NCBI GenBank assembly: GCA_036874045.1
Contig: CM072342.1
Coordinates: 9,201,501 to 9,265,500 of the forward strand
Direction of reading: 5' to 3'
DNA from: Cymodocea nodosa
Lineage: Eukaryota; Streptophyta; Magnoliopsida; Alismatales; Cymodoceaceae
DNA length: 64,000 bases
Shown: piece after piece, positions 45,565 through 57,929 of the stretch
Layout: each line of letters starts with the position of its first letter
How positions within the stretch are numbered: the first letter of the stretch is position 1
Notes under the pieces: model-generated
What the model saw: only the letters and a program-made list of their open reading frames with translations
Database searches by the model: none
Told to the model about the DNA's origin: nothing
Position numbers and translations under genes: made by a program

Positions 45565-46703
45565 TGTTGAGGTTTTTATTGTCCCCAAAATAAGATTTTA
45601 AAACTCACAAAAGGACCAAAATGATAAAACATTAAACTCAAAACTCATTTTAAAATAACCGCAAGCGCACGATGCAATTGTAATATACTCCGGCAAGTAC
45701 GGGTCTAATCCACAAGGATTTGGCTTCTACACAATATTTCTAAGGTGCAAAAACAATAATAATTACAAATGATTCAAAACTTATCAAAAATTCACTCAAT
45801 AGAGTATAAATTCCTCATTTTCATTCATAAACACTAAATCACTACAACATAGAATCTTGAAATTTAGTCAAGTTCACACATATTCTCCTCTCAGTATCTC
45901 AACGGTAAAATACAGTAAAAATATCATATTGAGTATTCATTGGATTAACTTTACAACCCCATTGATTTTGTTAAAAGATCTAAAATAGTTAAGCGTCGGC
46001 AATGCTTTTCCTACAAACGCGTAGACTAGCAACTAACATCCCTAAATTGCACATAGTTACTAAAAATGGCATAAGATTTTCAAATCTTCACGAAAGTTTG
46101 CAAAATCAGTGTTCTTAGAAACTTAACTCATTCATCTAATAGAAAAAATTTACAGAGGTCGATTTCGTGCTGTAGATAAAAAGATATCAAATTCGGCACT
46201 GAAGCAAAAATTGGGTGAAAAACGCCAGGATGTGCCAGATGCAACATCAACGAAATAAATTGGAAAACCTATACAAATAGATTGGAAAAATTCTAAAAAC
46301 TATACAGGAGTAAAGTACATCTAAGTTCTACAAAATAGAATAAAAAACTAAAGCAAAACATCACTAGACCAATGAGTTACGACCTAAACAAAATCGTCAA
46401 ATTTACAGGATTCTAAACTGACGATCAATATCCACAAATTAGCTTTGTTAGCATACAAATATTCACATATGCACAAGATTCAAATTAAATTCGTTTCCAT
46501 TCATTCAAACTAAACATAATAAACTATTGAAATGAAAGTTCTATGATTAAACTACAATGTAACGTTACAACTAAACCTAAAACTACAACTACCCTACTGA
46601 AATTACAAAGAACACAAATTTAAACAAGAAAATGAAAACCTAAAGAGCTAAACCAATACAACCCTTTTTACCTTGAACTGCAAACTTTTTTTGGAGAAGA
46701 ATG
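45565..46703 (-). repeat. LTR-like fragment H
   Basis: 1.14 kb, starting TGTTGAGG directly after the F LTR remnant and ending at the LTR terminus of copy I. No coding motif. At about 45660-45720 it has CCGCAAGCGCACGATGC..GGCAAGTACGGGTC..CCACAAGGATT, paralleling 24663-24720 of the solo LTR at a similar distance from the end. That suggests part of an LTR read on the minus strand, from another family, with the rest lost. Orientation and class are inferred. Confidence 0.5.
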
Positions 46704-48349
46704 TGTTAGGATCGATAGGCTCACCAGAGGGGGGTTGAATGGTGAAAGTGTGTAGTTTTTAGAATTCTTTTGATATTGAATTGAATGATTCAATAGAAAT
46801 GTAATGAGATGAAACTAAGAGAATGCAAATCAGTAGAGACAAGAAACACACACCAAATTTTAGGTGGTTCACCAACTTGGCTAGTCCACCCCTAAGATTC
46901 ACTTGGGCTTCACTAAGTGTTTCAACACTTACATATTTGCTTTCAGGTCAAAGCAAGAACCAACTACACAGAAGTTTTCAGGTATAAACTTCAATAAACC
47001 AACCTCTAGAGTTTTCAGGTTGAAACTCAAACCAACACTGTATGTAGCTTTCAGGTTGAAACTACGAACCAACAACTTTAATCCTTCAATCAGAGTTTTG
47101 GTGCATAGAGCTTTTTCTGTAGTAGATCTTTATAATATGCTTCATTGTTTGCAGACTTGAGTGTAAATGGAATTGGAGTGTAGTTCCCTGTATCTCCATT
47201 GTTTGTATTTTTTTTATATACCTGATATGTACAATGATCATATTTTCCTCCAATGGATGTATTCTACTGTACTTGATTAGCCTCAAGTCCCAATACAGTA
47301 ATTGACCGTTCAGAAAATCGTTTCAAGATATCTTACCGATTTTCCTATCCTTTCGGATAGTTAGCTATGCAACTCTCTGAAGAGTATCTGTAACTCACTG
47401 AAAGATCACTTAACCTTTACTGCCAGGTAGGATTCCAGAATATTTAAATGTGAGCTATCATCCAATCAGATACTTATAACTATAACTTACGGAATAGTTA
47501 TATACTTGTCGGATAGTTTGTCTCTGTTAACTTTTCGATTGCTTTAATTCAGCATGTGCATAAAGGCTGACTTAAGTTTCGGATGGTTATCCCTATAACT
47601 CACCAAAATGCTTTAGGATTTCGGATAGTTATCTTTCTAACTCTCTGAAAACTTATTTGCACTTCTTTCTGAAATTCTACACATGGGAAATTTAATGACT
47701 TAAGTTTTAGATAGTTAAACTGTAACTCACTGAAACTCTCTTGAAATTTTGGATAGTTATCTTTCTAACTCTCTGATTTTCCCTTTTAAGCTTTCAACTG
47801 CCGACTTCTCCATTTTGCACGTGCGTAATAAAATGACTTAAGTTCCGGAAAGTTATGCTTGTAACTTACCGAAAAACTCGAATAGTTATCTAACTCTCCG
47901 AAAAGAAAACTCGAATAGTTATCTAACTCTCCGACAAGTCCTTTATGCTTTCGTTCTACACGTGGTTTATTGAATGACTTAACTTTCGGATAGTTATACC
48001 TTTAATTCTCTGAAAAGTCCTTTAAGCTTCTAGATAGTTAACTCTTTAACTATCCGATCATTCAATCCCCTTAACTGTCTGATTAAATTACTCTCCGAAG
48101 GCTTTGTAAAATCGAATAGTTATCCTTCTAACTGTCCAATAGACTTGATGCTGTTTTACTCTTTGGACCTGTAACTGTCCGATTTTCCTGTAACTTTAAG
48201 GCAGTATCATCTAGAAACTTCTCCATCTGTTCATCTACATGGAATTTGTTCTATCTGCCTTCTGATTTAATGCTGTACAGACTTAACTATGAAATACAAT
48301 ATGTTTCCTCACATAGATTTTGCATTATCAAAATACTCAGGTTCTAACA
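46704..48349 (-). repeat. 3' LTR of copy I
   Basis: 1646 bp. The plus-strand ends are TGTTAGGATC and GGTTCTAACA. Dense in GGATAGTTATC / AACTCTCCGAAA motifs between 47340 and 48190. The plus-strand ORF at 46903-47160 is in the LTR and not called. Confidence 0.9.
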
Positions 48350-48755
48350 ATCTCCCTTTTTTGATAATGACAAAAACCTTTACAATTATTTACATGTATT
48401 TCACTCCCTAGTGTATTTCTATACATTCAATCACATAGAGAAACATAAAACAAGAATTTATCAAAATTACACTGACAAGGAGGGATTCCTCCCCCTGACT
48501 TTGAGCAAACTTCTCCCCCTATCTGTGTGCTGAGTTTTTCTTCTCCTTTTAATAATTCTCTTTCAATTCTTGCTAGAAATACTGTAAGTGACCATATACT
48601 TGACAAATTTCCAAATTCTTCTCCCCCTTTTTGTCATTATATAAAAAGGTGAGAATTGTAAAACTAATTTTCTATAAAACTGATATTGACTGTATCCTGC
48701 ATGAGTAGGTTAGCAGAAAATAAGCTCCCATATGGTGAGCTTGATGAAAAAATAT
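48350..48755 (-). other. 3' untranslated region and polypurine tract of copy I
   Basis: The minus strand has AAAAAAGGGAGAT at 48350-48362 beside the LTR, and three more purine tracts (AGGGGGAGAAG-like) at about 48490, 48510 and 48622. Nothing else seen. Confidence 0.75.
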
Positions 48756-50730
48756 TTAAAGATCTTGTAAAGAACATATTCCTAGATTTCGTTTAATATG
48801 ATTAAAAGTTGATTCATTTAAAGGTTTGGTGAAAATATCTACAAGTTGATTTTCTATTAGCACAAACTTAAGTGAAATGTTCCCTTTCTCCACATGATCT
48901 CTCAGAAAATGATGTCTGATCTCGATATGCTTAGCTTTGGAATAAAGTACTGTATTCTTAGATAGACTGATTGCACTGTTGTTATCACAAAATATGATTG
49001 AATTCTGAATTTTCAATCTGTAATCTGTTAGAGTTTGCTGCATCCAAAGGATTTGTGCATAGCACAATCCAATTGCAATATACTTGGCTTCAATAGTAGA
49101 TAAAGCTATACAATTTTGTTTCCTACTGAACCATGAGATTAAAGAACATCCAAGTAATTGACAAGTACCACTAGTGCTTTTTCTATCAGATCTGTTGCCT
49201 ACATAATCTGCATCACTATAGCTTGTTAAAATCAAACTACTGTTAGCTGGGTAGAATAATCTGAAATCTTTTGTTCCTTGTAGATATTTGAAAATCCTTT
49301 TGATTGATTTCAAATGTGATTCCTTTGGTGATGCTTGAAATCTAGCACACAACCATACATTGAACATAATATCTGACCTACTAGCTGAAAGGTATAACAG
49401 GGATCCAATCATACCTCTATATTGCCTTTGATCCACTGCAACACTTGAATCATCCATTTCTATTTTAATGCTTGAACTCATTGGAGTATTTGCGGATTTG
49501 ATGTTTTCATAACCAAATTTCTTCAACATCTCTTTGCAGTATTTTTCTTGGTTCATAAAGATACCATTATGCACTTGATGAATCTGTAATCCCAAGAAAA
49601 ACTTCAATTCTCCCATCATGCTCATTTCGAATTTATTTTTCATCAAATTCTAAAATTCATGACAGAGATCTTCTAAAGTGGCTCCAAAAGACTATATCAT
49701 CAACATATATCTGTACAATCAACATATGCTCATCAAAAGTTTTGTTAAACAAAGTGTTGTCCACTTTGCCTAGAGAAAAATTATTTCCAGTTAAAAACTT
49801 TTTCAATTTCTCATACCATGCTTTGGGTGCCTGTTTCAGACCATAAAGAGCCTTTCTTAGTATGAAGACATGATTCGGCTTGAATTCATCTTCAAATCCA
49901 GGAGGTTATTTGACAAACACTTCTTCTTGAATTTCTCCATTTAAGAAGGCACTTTTCACATCCATTTGAAACAATCTTATCTTCATACTACTTGCAAAAG
50001 CAAGCAACATTCTGATAGCTTCAATTCTAGCTATGGGAGAAAAAGTTTCTTCATAGTCAATACCTTCTTGCTGATTGTAGCCTTGAGCAACTAATCGAGC
50101 TTTATTTTTGAGAATATTACCTTCTTTATCTAATTGGTTTTTGAAAATCCATTTAGTTCTAATGATGGATTTTCTTGCAAATTTTTCTACTAGTTCCCAA
50201 ACATTGTTTTTTTGAAACTGATTTAATTCTTCTTACATAGCCATAGTCCAATAGGTATCCTTACATGCTTCATCTATTGATTTTGGCTCTATTTCTAACA
50301 CAAATGCACAAAAATTGTAGATATCTTGTGCTTTGCTCCTAGTTTGTACCCCTTTAGATATATTTCCAATAATTTGTTCCTCAGGATGATCAGATCTAAA
50401 CTTCCAACTGTTAAGATTCTGATATATATTGTGGAGATTCTGGTCTGACACTTGTGATTTGAGTTTCTACTTGCAGTTATCATCTTCAAAGTATTCACTT
50501 TCACTATCATATTTAATCTTCAACTTTTTGAAATTCTAGATCAGATCTTCATCAAATTGAACATTTATACTTTCTTCCACTCTTCTATCTTCAGCAAAAT
50601 ATACTCTGTAAGTTTTGCTTCTCGAGGAGTAACCAACAAGTATGGTAGGTTCAAACTTAGCATCAAACTTGTTTTTAGCATTTCCTGTATTTAAGACAAA
50701 ACATTTGCATCCAAATGTCTTAATCTGCAT
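48756..50730 (-). pseudogene. pol of copy I (IN end, RT, RH)
   Basis: From the 5' side: integrase C-terminal part KTFGCKCFVLNTGNAKNKFDAKFEPTILVGYSSRSKTYRVYF; a linker; RT with [47 protein letters not shown] and YVDD (49696-49707); then a long open stretch (48756-49646) with SMMGELKFFLGLQIHQ, YRGMIGSLLYLSASRSDIMF, DADYVGNRSDRKSTSGTCQLLG, IEAKY (for TEAEY) and the terminus LGICSLQDL. Stops occur around 50235 and 50540. Start and protease are missing. Confidence 0.9.
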
Positions 50731-50970
50731 ATTAGTTTTCTCTATTTGTAGTTATGAAATTGTTTAGATGATACATGGTATCGAAATATAATTGCATCTA
50801 CAATTTCTGAGGAGAATTGAATTGTATATTTTAATTGAAACCTTGAATAAAAATGATTTTATGAAAACAATGTCTCGACTTATTTTTGAGTTTTAAAGTT
50901 TCAATTATATTTCAGAAAATATTAAAGATACACAATTCACCCCCCTCTTGTGTAGCCATACGATCCTACA
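50731..50970 (+). repeat. 5' LTR remnant of copy J
   Basis: Matches 61611-61848 with few differences. The joint with copy I lies in 50725-50731, where both parents share TCTGCA. Confidence 0.9.
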
Positions 50971-50972
50971 AG

Positions 50973-50984
50973 TGGTATTAGAGC
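50973..50984 (+). promoter_or_regulatory. Primer binding site of copy J
   Basis: TGGTATTAGAGC, initiator-Met type with one change, two bases after the LTR. Confidence 0.9.
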
Positions 50985-51169
50985 ATTGTTAATAATCTTT
51001 GATATAAAATCGATACCAACTTATTTAATATCATTGCTTATTCTACCTTCCTTGTTTTTAAACAGAAATTAATATCTAAGCATACGTTAACTTTCTTGAT
51101 TTAAGGCTCAAATTGTTTTAAAGTTTTTAGACTATTTAAAATCAAATAGGTTGAAAAATCTAAGGTAAA

Positions 51170-53229
51170 ATGGCTACTGGAAATGGTAATTTTTCTTTAT
51201 ATGAAGGCCAAAATCTTAATCGTCCTCCTTTATTTGATGGAATACATTTTGAATATTGGAAATATAGGATGACTATTTTTCTTCAAAGTATAGATCATAA
51301 GTTGTGGTTCATGATTTCTAAACCATATACTCCGTTAACTACCCCTTATAATACTTGGACAATTACTGAAAAAGAAAATGAAACTCTGAATGCTAAGGGC
51401 TTAAATATTTTATTTTGTGTATTGAGTTATGAACAGTTCAGTAAAGTGTCGGCATATAAATCTCCTTATGAGGTGTGGCATGCATTAGAAGTTTCACATG
51501 AAGGTACTTCTCAAGTTAAAGAGACTAAAATAAACATGTTGATTCATAAGTATGAACTCTTTAAGATGCATGAAGACGAAAATATTTCTGAGATGTTTTC
51601 CAGATTTCTTGATATCATAAACTCTTTAAAATATCTAGGAAAGAATTTTGAACAGAAGGATTTGGTGAGGAAAATTCTCAGATCCCTAAGTTCTAAATGG
51701 TCTCAGAAAGTAACATCAATTGAGGAATCACGAGATTTAAATGATTATACTATGAATGAACTTATAGGAAATTTAACAACTTATGAAGTTCAATTAAATG
51801 AATCACTGAGTCACAACAAACTAAAAATGAAGAAAGAAATAGCCTTCAAAATTAATTCAGATTCTGATATATCTACTGATTTTGACAAGGATTTGATTTT
51901 GCTGACTAGGAAATTCAAGAAAGCATGGAAAGCTAGGAAACAGCAAAGGAACAAAAATGATAAACCCTAACGTCAAAATCATTGAATGACAAGAATTCTT
52001 CATCCAGAAAGTATGTATGTTACAACTGTAAGAAACCTGGACATCTTTCTCCAGATTGTCCTATGAGGAAAAATGAAAAGCAAAGTAGGACAAATCAGAA
52101 GAAGACGGCTCAGAAAACTCAGAAAAAGTTTTATAAGAAAAAGGCTTTGAAGGTCACTTGGGATGACACGCCTAAAGAGTCTGAATCTGAGGAATCAACA
52201 TCAAAATCTTCACATTCAGAATGAGAACAAGAGTTAGAAGACGTTGCTCATGTGTGCTTCATGGCAGATGAGTCTAAGGTAATATCTGATCCTAAAAGTC
52301 ATTCAAATTTCAACTTTGATGAATTATTATGTACTTATCATGCATTATTACAAAAACTTAAAGTATGTAAACTGGAAAATAAGAATATTAGAAAATCTTC
52401 ATCCATTATGGAAGAAGAAAATAGTTTCCTGTCTACTACTTTAGAAAAGTTTAAATGTGATAATGAAAATCATGCTAGAGATTTGCAAAAATTTAGATTT
52501 AATGAATGTATCTTGCATGAACAAATACAGAATATAAATGCTGAAAAATTAAAGATAGAATCTGAAAATGAAATGTTGAGAAACAATATAAATGAACTTG
52601 AATTAGAGTTAGAAAAATTAAAACTAAGAGAGCAAGATTTAAATTCTACCTTTGAGAAATGGAATTTAAGTCAAACTAAGTTAGATATTTAAGTCAAACT
52701 AAGTTAGATAAACTAACTAGTACCCCTGCGGTGTCTTATAAATTTGGCTTAGGATTTGATTATCCTAAATATCCTGACTCTCAAGCCAATAAAGGATTTA
52801 TTAGTTGCAGTTCAAGTAAATCTAAGACTAAAATTCCTTTTATTATGAAACAAGGTAATAAATATGTAGAAGTAGGTACTTCAAGGGATGAATCATGCAG
52901 TAATAATATAAATCAATGTGATTTGTCAAATTGTACTTCTAACATGACTATAAATGTTTCTAAAAATCTTGTTTCTTGTTCTGGAAATTCAGTTTCTAAT
53001 GTTTCTAAAATTTCAAACAATTGTAGTGAACTGAAAATTGCAAAAGAATGATTGCAAAAGCAATAATGCTATATATGAGTATGAAGCTAATGATAAATCA
53101 ATAGTACTTACAACTAATAAGAATATAAATGATAATGTTAAACTATTTTTAAACAAAAAGAAGAAATATGCGTTTAATGAACTTGGTCCTCAACAACATT
53201 GGGTACCAAGAAAAAGTTTTTCTTAATTT
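51170..53229 (+). pseudogene. gag and linker of copy J
   Basis: ATG 51170 gives 266 open codons (MATGNGNFSLYEGQNLNRPP; UBN2-like core). A 1-nt deletion near 51967 shifts to the next frame, which holds an intact zinc knuckle CYNCKKPGHLSPDC (52018-52059) and KALKVTWDD. After a stop, 52252-52690 encodes a coiled coil (ELELEKLKLREQDLN). A 23-bp duplication (52664-52709) shifts the frame again, the linker KFGLGFDYP..SSKSKTKIPFIMKQGNKYVEVGTS follows, then about 225 bp present in B are missing near 53035, and GPQQHWVPRKS leads to the protease. Confidence 0.9.
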
Positions 53230-56200
53230 GTGTTGCAGGAGGAAACAACATCAAAATGGATCTTGGACAGTGGAGTGTCAAGTCACATGACTAGACAAAA
53301 AAGTCTATTACATAATTTTACAAATACCATGAAAGGAAGTGTAACATTTGGAAACAAAAGCAAAGATAAAATTATAGGTATGGGCAATGTTCAAATAACT
53401 CCTAATTGTGTTATTTCGAATGTACTATATGTAGAAAACCTAGGATTTAATTTGTTGAGTGTCATAAAACTAACTTAAAATGGATATTATGTAGTGTTTG
53501 AAGATAATGTATGCAAAATAATTGATAAAAATACAGATGAAATTAAGTTTATTGCTAAAAGAAAAGGTTCTGTATGTATTTTATCTTTACCTTCTAGTGC
53601 AATTGATTTAAATTCATGTTTGCTAGTTGAAACTAGTGATGCATATCTATGGCATAGAAGGATTGGGCATATAAATATGAGACTGTTACATAAACTATCT
53701 AGAAAACATTTAGTGAGAGATTTACCAAAGATTAAATACTCAAAGAACTTTATGTGTGATGCATGTGAGTTAGGTAAACTTCACAAAAACTCTTTTAAAT
53801 CCAAAATTGATATTTCAAGCAAGAGAGTCTTAGAACTTATACATATGGTTTGGACCAACAAGAATCATGAGTCTTGGTGGTAAACGGTATGTATTTGTTT
53901 TAGTAGATGACTTCTCTCGATACACTTGGGTATATTTTCTAGCATCTAAGACAGAAGTTTTTGAAAAATTTAAAATGTTTTGCAATTTTGTTCAAAATGA
54001 GCAAAGTGTCTCTATTCAAAAACTAAGGAGTGATCATAGAACTGAATTTGATAATGATCAAATGGATAACTATTGTAATGAGCATGGCATTGATCACAGA
54101 TTTTCTTTTCCAAGAGCACCGTGTCAAAATGGTGTTGTTAAGGGAAAGAATAGATCACTTTAAGAAATGGCCAGAACTATGTTGAATGAACATAAGTTAC
54201 CTCAAAATCTTTAGGCTGAAGTAGTAAATACAGCTTGTTATGTTATTAACAGAAGTCATTTAAGACCTCATGTTAATAAAACTCCTTTTAAAATTATGTT
54301 TAATAGGGTTCCAAAAATTTCCTATATGAAACCATTTGGCTGCATGTGTTTTATTCTTAATACTAAGGATAAAAGGGATAAATTTCAAGCCAAATCGGAT
54401 GAAGGAATTTTTGTAGGTTACTCTACTAGAAGTAAAGCCTATAGAGTATATAACAAGACTTCTAGGACTATTGAAGAAACCCTCCATGTAAGCTTCAATG
54501 AAAATTCTCTTAGAGAATCTCAATCTAAAGCTGATAATGATGATATGATCAATTTTCCAAATGAGTTAGAGATCAATAGAGAGATTGATGATTTATCTGA
54601 GAAAATCAAAAATATGAACTTAAATGATCAAACTAATGATGAAAGTGATGGACTTTTAGATGTTGATGAGAATATTGAGGAAAATTAGAGAAATTGGCGT
54701 TATTCTTCATCACATCCCATTACTCAAGTCATTGGTAATATTAATGAGGGAGTTAAAACTAGAGCTTCAGTAAATTTAAATAGTATGTGTATGTTTGTTT
54801 CTATGGTGGAACCAAGGAATATACAAGAAACATTATCTGATGAAAATTGGATAGTGGCAATGCAAGAAGAACTAAATCAATTCATCAGAAATGATGTATG
54901 GGAATTAGTTTCTCCACCAGAAAATTAGTCCATAATAGGTACAAAGTGGATCTTTAGAAATAAAACTAACGAAACTTGTCAAATTATAAGGAATAAAGCT
55001 AGATTAGTTGCACAAAGGTATACACAGGAAGAAGGATTAGATTATGATGAAATATTTGCTCCTGTGGCTAGGTTAGAAAGTATTAGAATATTATTGGCCT
55101 ATGCTTGTTAAATGGATTTTAAATTATATCAAATGGATGTAAAGAGTGCATTTCTAAATGGTTTAATTAATGAAAAAGTCTATGTAAAACAACCACCTGG
55201 ATTTGAAGATATTAAAAATCCTGACTTTGTGTATAAATTGAAGAAAGCCTTATATGGTTTGAAGCAAGCACCTAGATCATGGTATGAAAAATTGTCTACT
55301 TTTTTAATAGAAAAATGCTATATCATGGGAAAAGTGGATCATACTCTATTTATTAAGAGAGATGGTAAAGATCAGATTGTTGTTCAAATATACGTGGATG
55401 ATATAATCTTTGGAGCAACCTCTGATAAGTTGATAGAAATATTCTCTGAAGAGATGACTAATCAGTTTGAAATGAGTATGATAGGAGAACTTTCATATTT
55501 TCTAGGACTTCAAATTAAGCAAATGGATAAAGGTATATTTTTAAATCAGGAAAAATATGCAGATGAAATGCTTAAGAAATTTAATTTTAATGATACAAGG
55601 ATTTGAGGAACTCCTATGAGTACTACTTTAAAGTTAGATATTGATGACATAGGAAAATCTATAGATCAAAGAAAATACAGAAGTATGATTGGTTCTTTAC
55701 TTTATTTGACTGCTAGTAGACTTGATATTATGTTTGCTATGTATGTTTGTGCTAGATTTCAATCTAATCCTAAGGAATCATACTTAATTGTAGTTAAAAG
55801 AATATTTAGATATATACAAGGAACTAAAAATTTTGGATTGTATTATTCTAAGGATAGTTCAATAGATCTTATAGGATATACTGATGCTGATTATGCAGGA
55901 TCTAAATCTGATAGAAAGAGTACTAGTGGCACATGTCAATTATTGGGAAATAATTTGGTGTCATGGTTTAGTAAAAAGCAAAACTGTGTAGCACTTTCTA
56001 CTACAGAAGCTGAATATGTTGCTGCTGCACTGTGTTGCACTCAAATTCTGTGGATAAGGCAAACTTTAGAAGATTTTGGTTTATCTTATGATACAACTAA
56101 GATTTATTGTGACAGTAGTTCTGCAATAAATCTTTCCAAAAATCATGTATTACATTCAAGAGCAAAGCATATAGAGGTTAGACATCATTTTCTAAGAGAT

Positions 56201-56341
56201 AACATAATTAAAGGAAAAATTAAATTAGAATTTGTGTCTAGTAAAAATCAATTAGCTGATATATTTACAAAACCTCTAGACGAAAATACATTATGCAACA
56301 TTAGATTAAATTTAGGTATTTGTAGGCTATGTGATGTGTAA
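53230..56341 (+). pseudogene. pol of copy J (PR-IN-RT-RH)
   Basis: Protease WILDSGVSSHMT. Pre-integrase HRRIGHIN..CDACELGKLHK. A 5-nt loss near 53850 moves into the frame kept to the end. Integrase FVLVDDFSRYTWVYF and LRSDHRTEFDN are normal, but the catalytic Glu site reads NGVVKGKN (Glu to Lys). RT has [26 protein letters not shown] and YVDD (55391-55402). RNase H at 55616-56341 is open, with DADYAGSKSDRKSTSGTCQLLG, TEAEYVAA, IYCDSSSAINLSK and the terminus LGICRLCDV. Stops occur after RSL, after PPEN and before MDFKLYQ. Confidence 0.94.
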
Positions 56342-57929
56342 AATGCTTAAACTCCATATAAAAAGATAAATATTATTGATGATGTTGTTCACCTCATAGA
56401 TATTATATATTTATTATAAATATCTAAAGTAATATCTAAACTGCTGCTTAAGATACTATGTATTTATTGTAAAATCATAGTAGTATCTTATTGATTTTAA
56501 GTAGTTTATCAATTTTAATAGTTTTTACGATTTTAAGTGGAAGTGTAAATGAAAAACATTAAATACTTCTGACATTCTGAAATTTTGATTAAATGTTTTC
56601 TTTGAATCAAGGAAAATGCATATGATCATGCATAAATTTGACTTAATTGATTAAACTTGTAGAATAAGTTATATGTAACTCATCTTAGACCGTTAATCAA
56701 AAGTATAAGCTTATTGAAACTGATTCATATTCTCAGTACAATCATAAAAGTAAAAATTGTATGAGATTTGTGTTTTATTGCATCTGTATTAATGGAATAC
56801 ATATATACTGTGCTTAAAATGAAAAGTGCTTACAAAGTAAAAATCTTTGAGAGTTTATTGATGAGTTTGATCACGAGCCTTTTGTACTTGAGCAGATAGG
56901 TATGTAAGGATTGTTGTCCTAAAAAAGGATTCTTTAAATCTGGCAACCTAAGGTCCTGATCAGATCTGGGATTATTGACTGAAAGCTCATTACACGGGTA
57001 CATTAGAAAGCTCTTGTATGATTCAAGCTTTTCAAACTAACTTTTAAAGAAAATTATCAATATTTACTGTTTTGAAAAGAAAAAGTTGTTTCATTAATTA
57101 CAGATATCTTTGAATCGCTTATAGTTTATACCAATATGACTATTGATTTATTGAATCAACATTAGTACTTTTGAAAATGTTTATTTGAGATACATTCTTT
57201 TATTCTCCTTGAATTAATCGAATTGAGTTCAAAGTTGTGTTTTGATTCATATACAGTAGGAATTGATTCTGGAAATCATTTTTGATGATGTCAGGATAAC
57301 GAAAGTCTCTGAAAAAAAAATGTAAAAGTATAGTTATACTTAACATCTATTGTCACTACAAGTATATTTTGTATTTTGATTGAATATATTTGAAGTATAT
57401 TTGTAGGGGGAGCATTAAAAATGTCAAAAACAGATTAATATAATTTAAAATACAAATCTTAGTTAATCTGAATTAATGTCCTCTTAAAATCTTGATGAAA
57501 TAATTTAAAAGACAAATAAACTATTTTAGATTCAAAGGACAAAATGTTCAAATAGTTTACTATGTTCTCAAGATAATGTTAAGTTTTAGCATGTGTGTTG
57601 TTTTCAGAACGTTTCAGTTGGAAGCATCCGAAAATTGTTTTAAGTGTACTAACTAGACATTATGTTAGATAAGGTAACATGTAAAACTACCTCTAGACAG
57701 TGTTTGACTCGTTAGGTTAGTTAACTCAACGAGTTATACTTGAATATTTTGGGTACTTTGATTGAATAAGCTTTATTCAATATTTATTTTATTTCTAAAC
57801 CCGACTTCTCTTCACGTTGAGTTATACGCCTAAAAACCCTATTTAAACACTTATAACACGGGGACTTAGGTTATTTGTAAACTTTGTCAAGAAAATCTTT
57901 CCCGCTTGTTGCTGTTACAACTTGCGACG
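56342..57929 (+). other. Pol-aORF spacer of copy J
   Basis: About 1.6 kb, non-coding, matching B 5572-7157 reversed and part of K (62030-63100). It includes a purine tract, GTAGGGGGAGC, at about 57403-57413, well before the aORF. Confidence 0.78.

Larger units (their letters stand above)
46704..50730 (-). mobile_element. Copy I: 5'-truncated copia element without aORF
   Basis: Minus strand: part of integrase, RT, RNase H, a short 3' region, polypurine tract and complete 3' LTR (46704-48349). Its LTR is related to F's (start TGTTAGAACCTGAGTATTTTGATAATG, end GATCCTAACA, shared GGTTGGTT..CCTGAAA blocks). Only 406 bp separate pol from the LTR, so no aORF is or was recently present. Copy J's truncated LTR cuts it at 50730. 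Confidence 0.88.
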
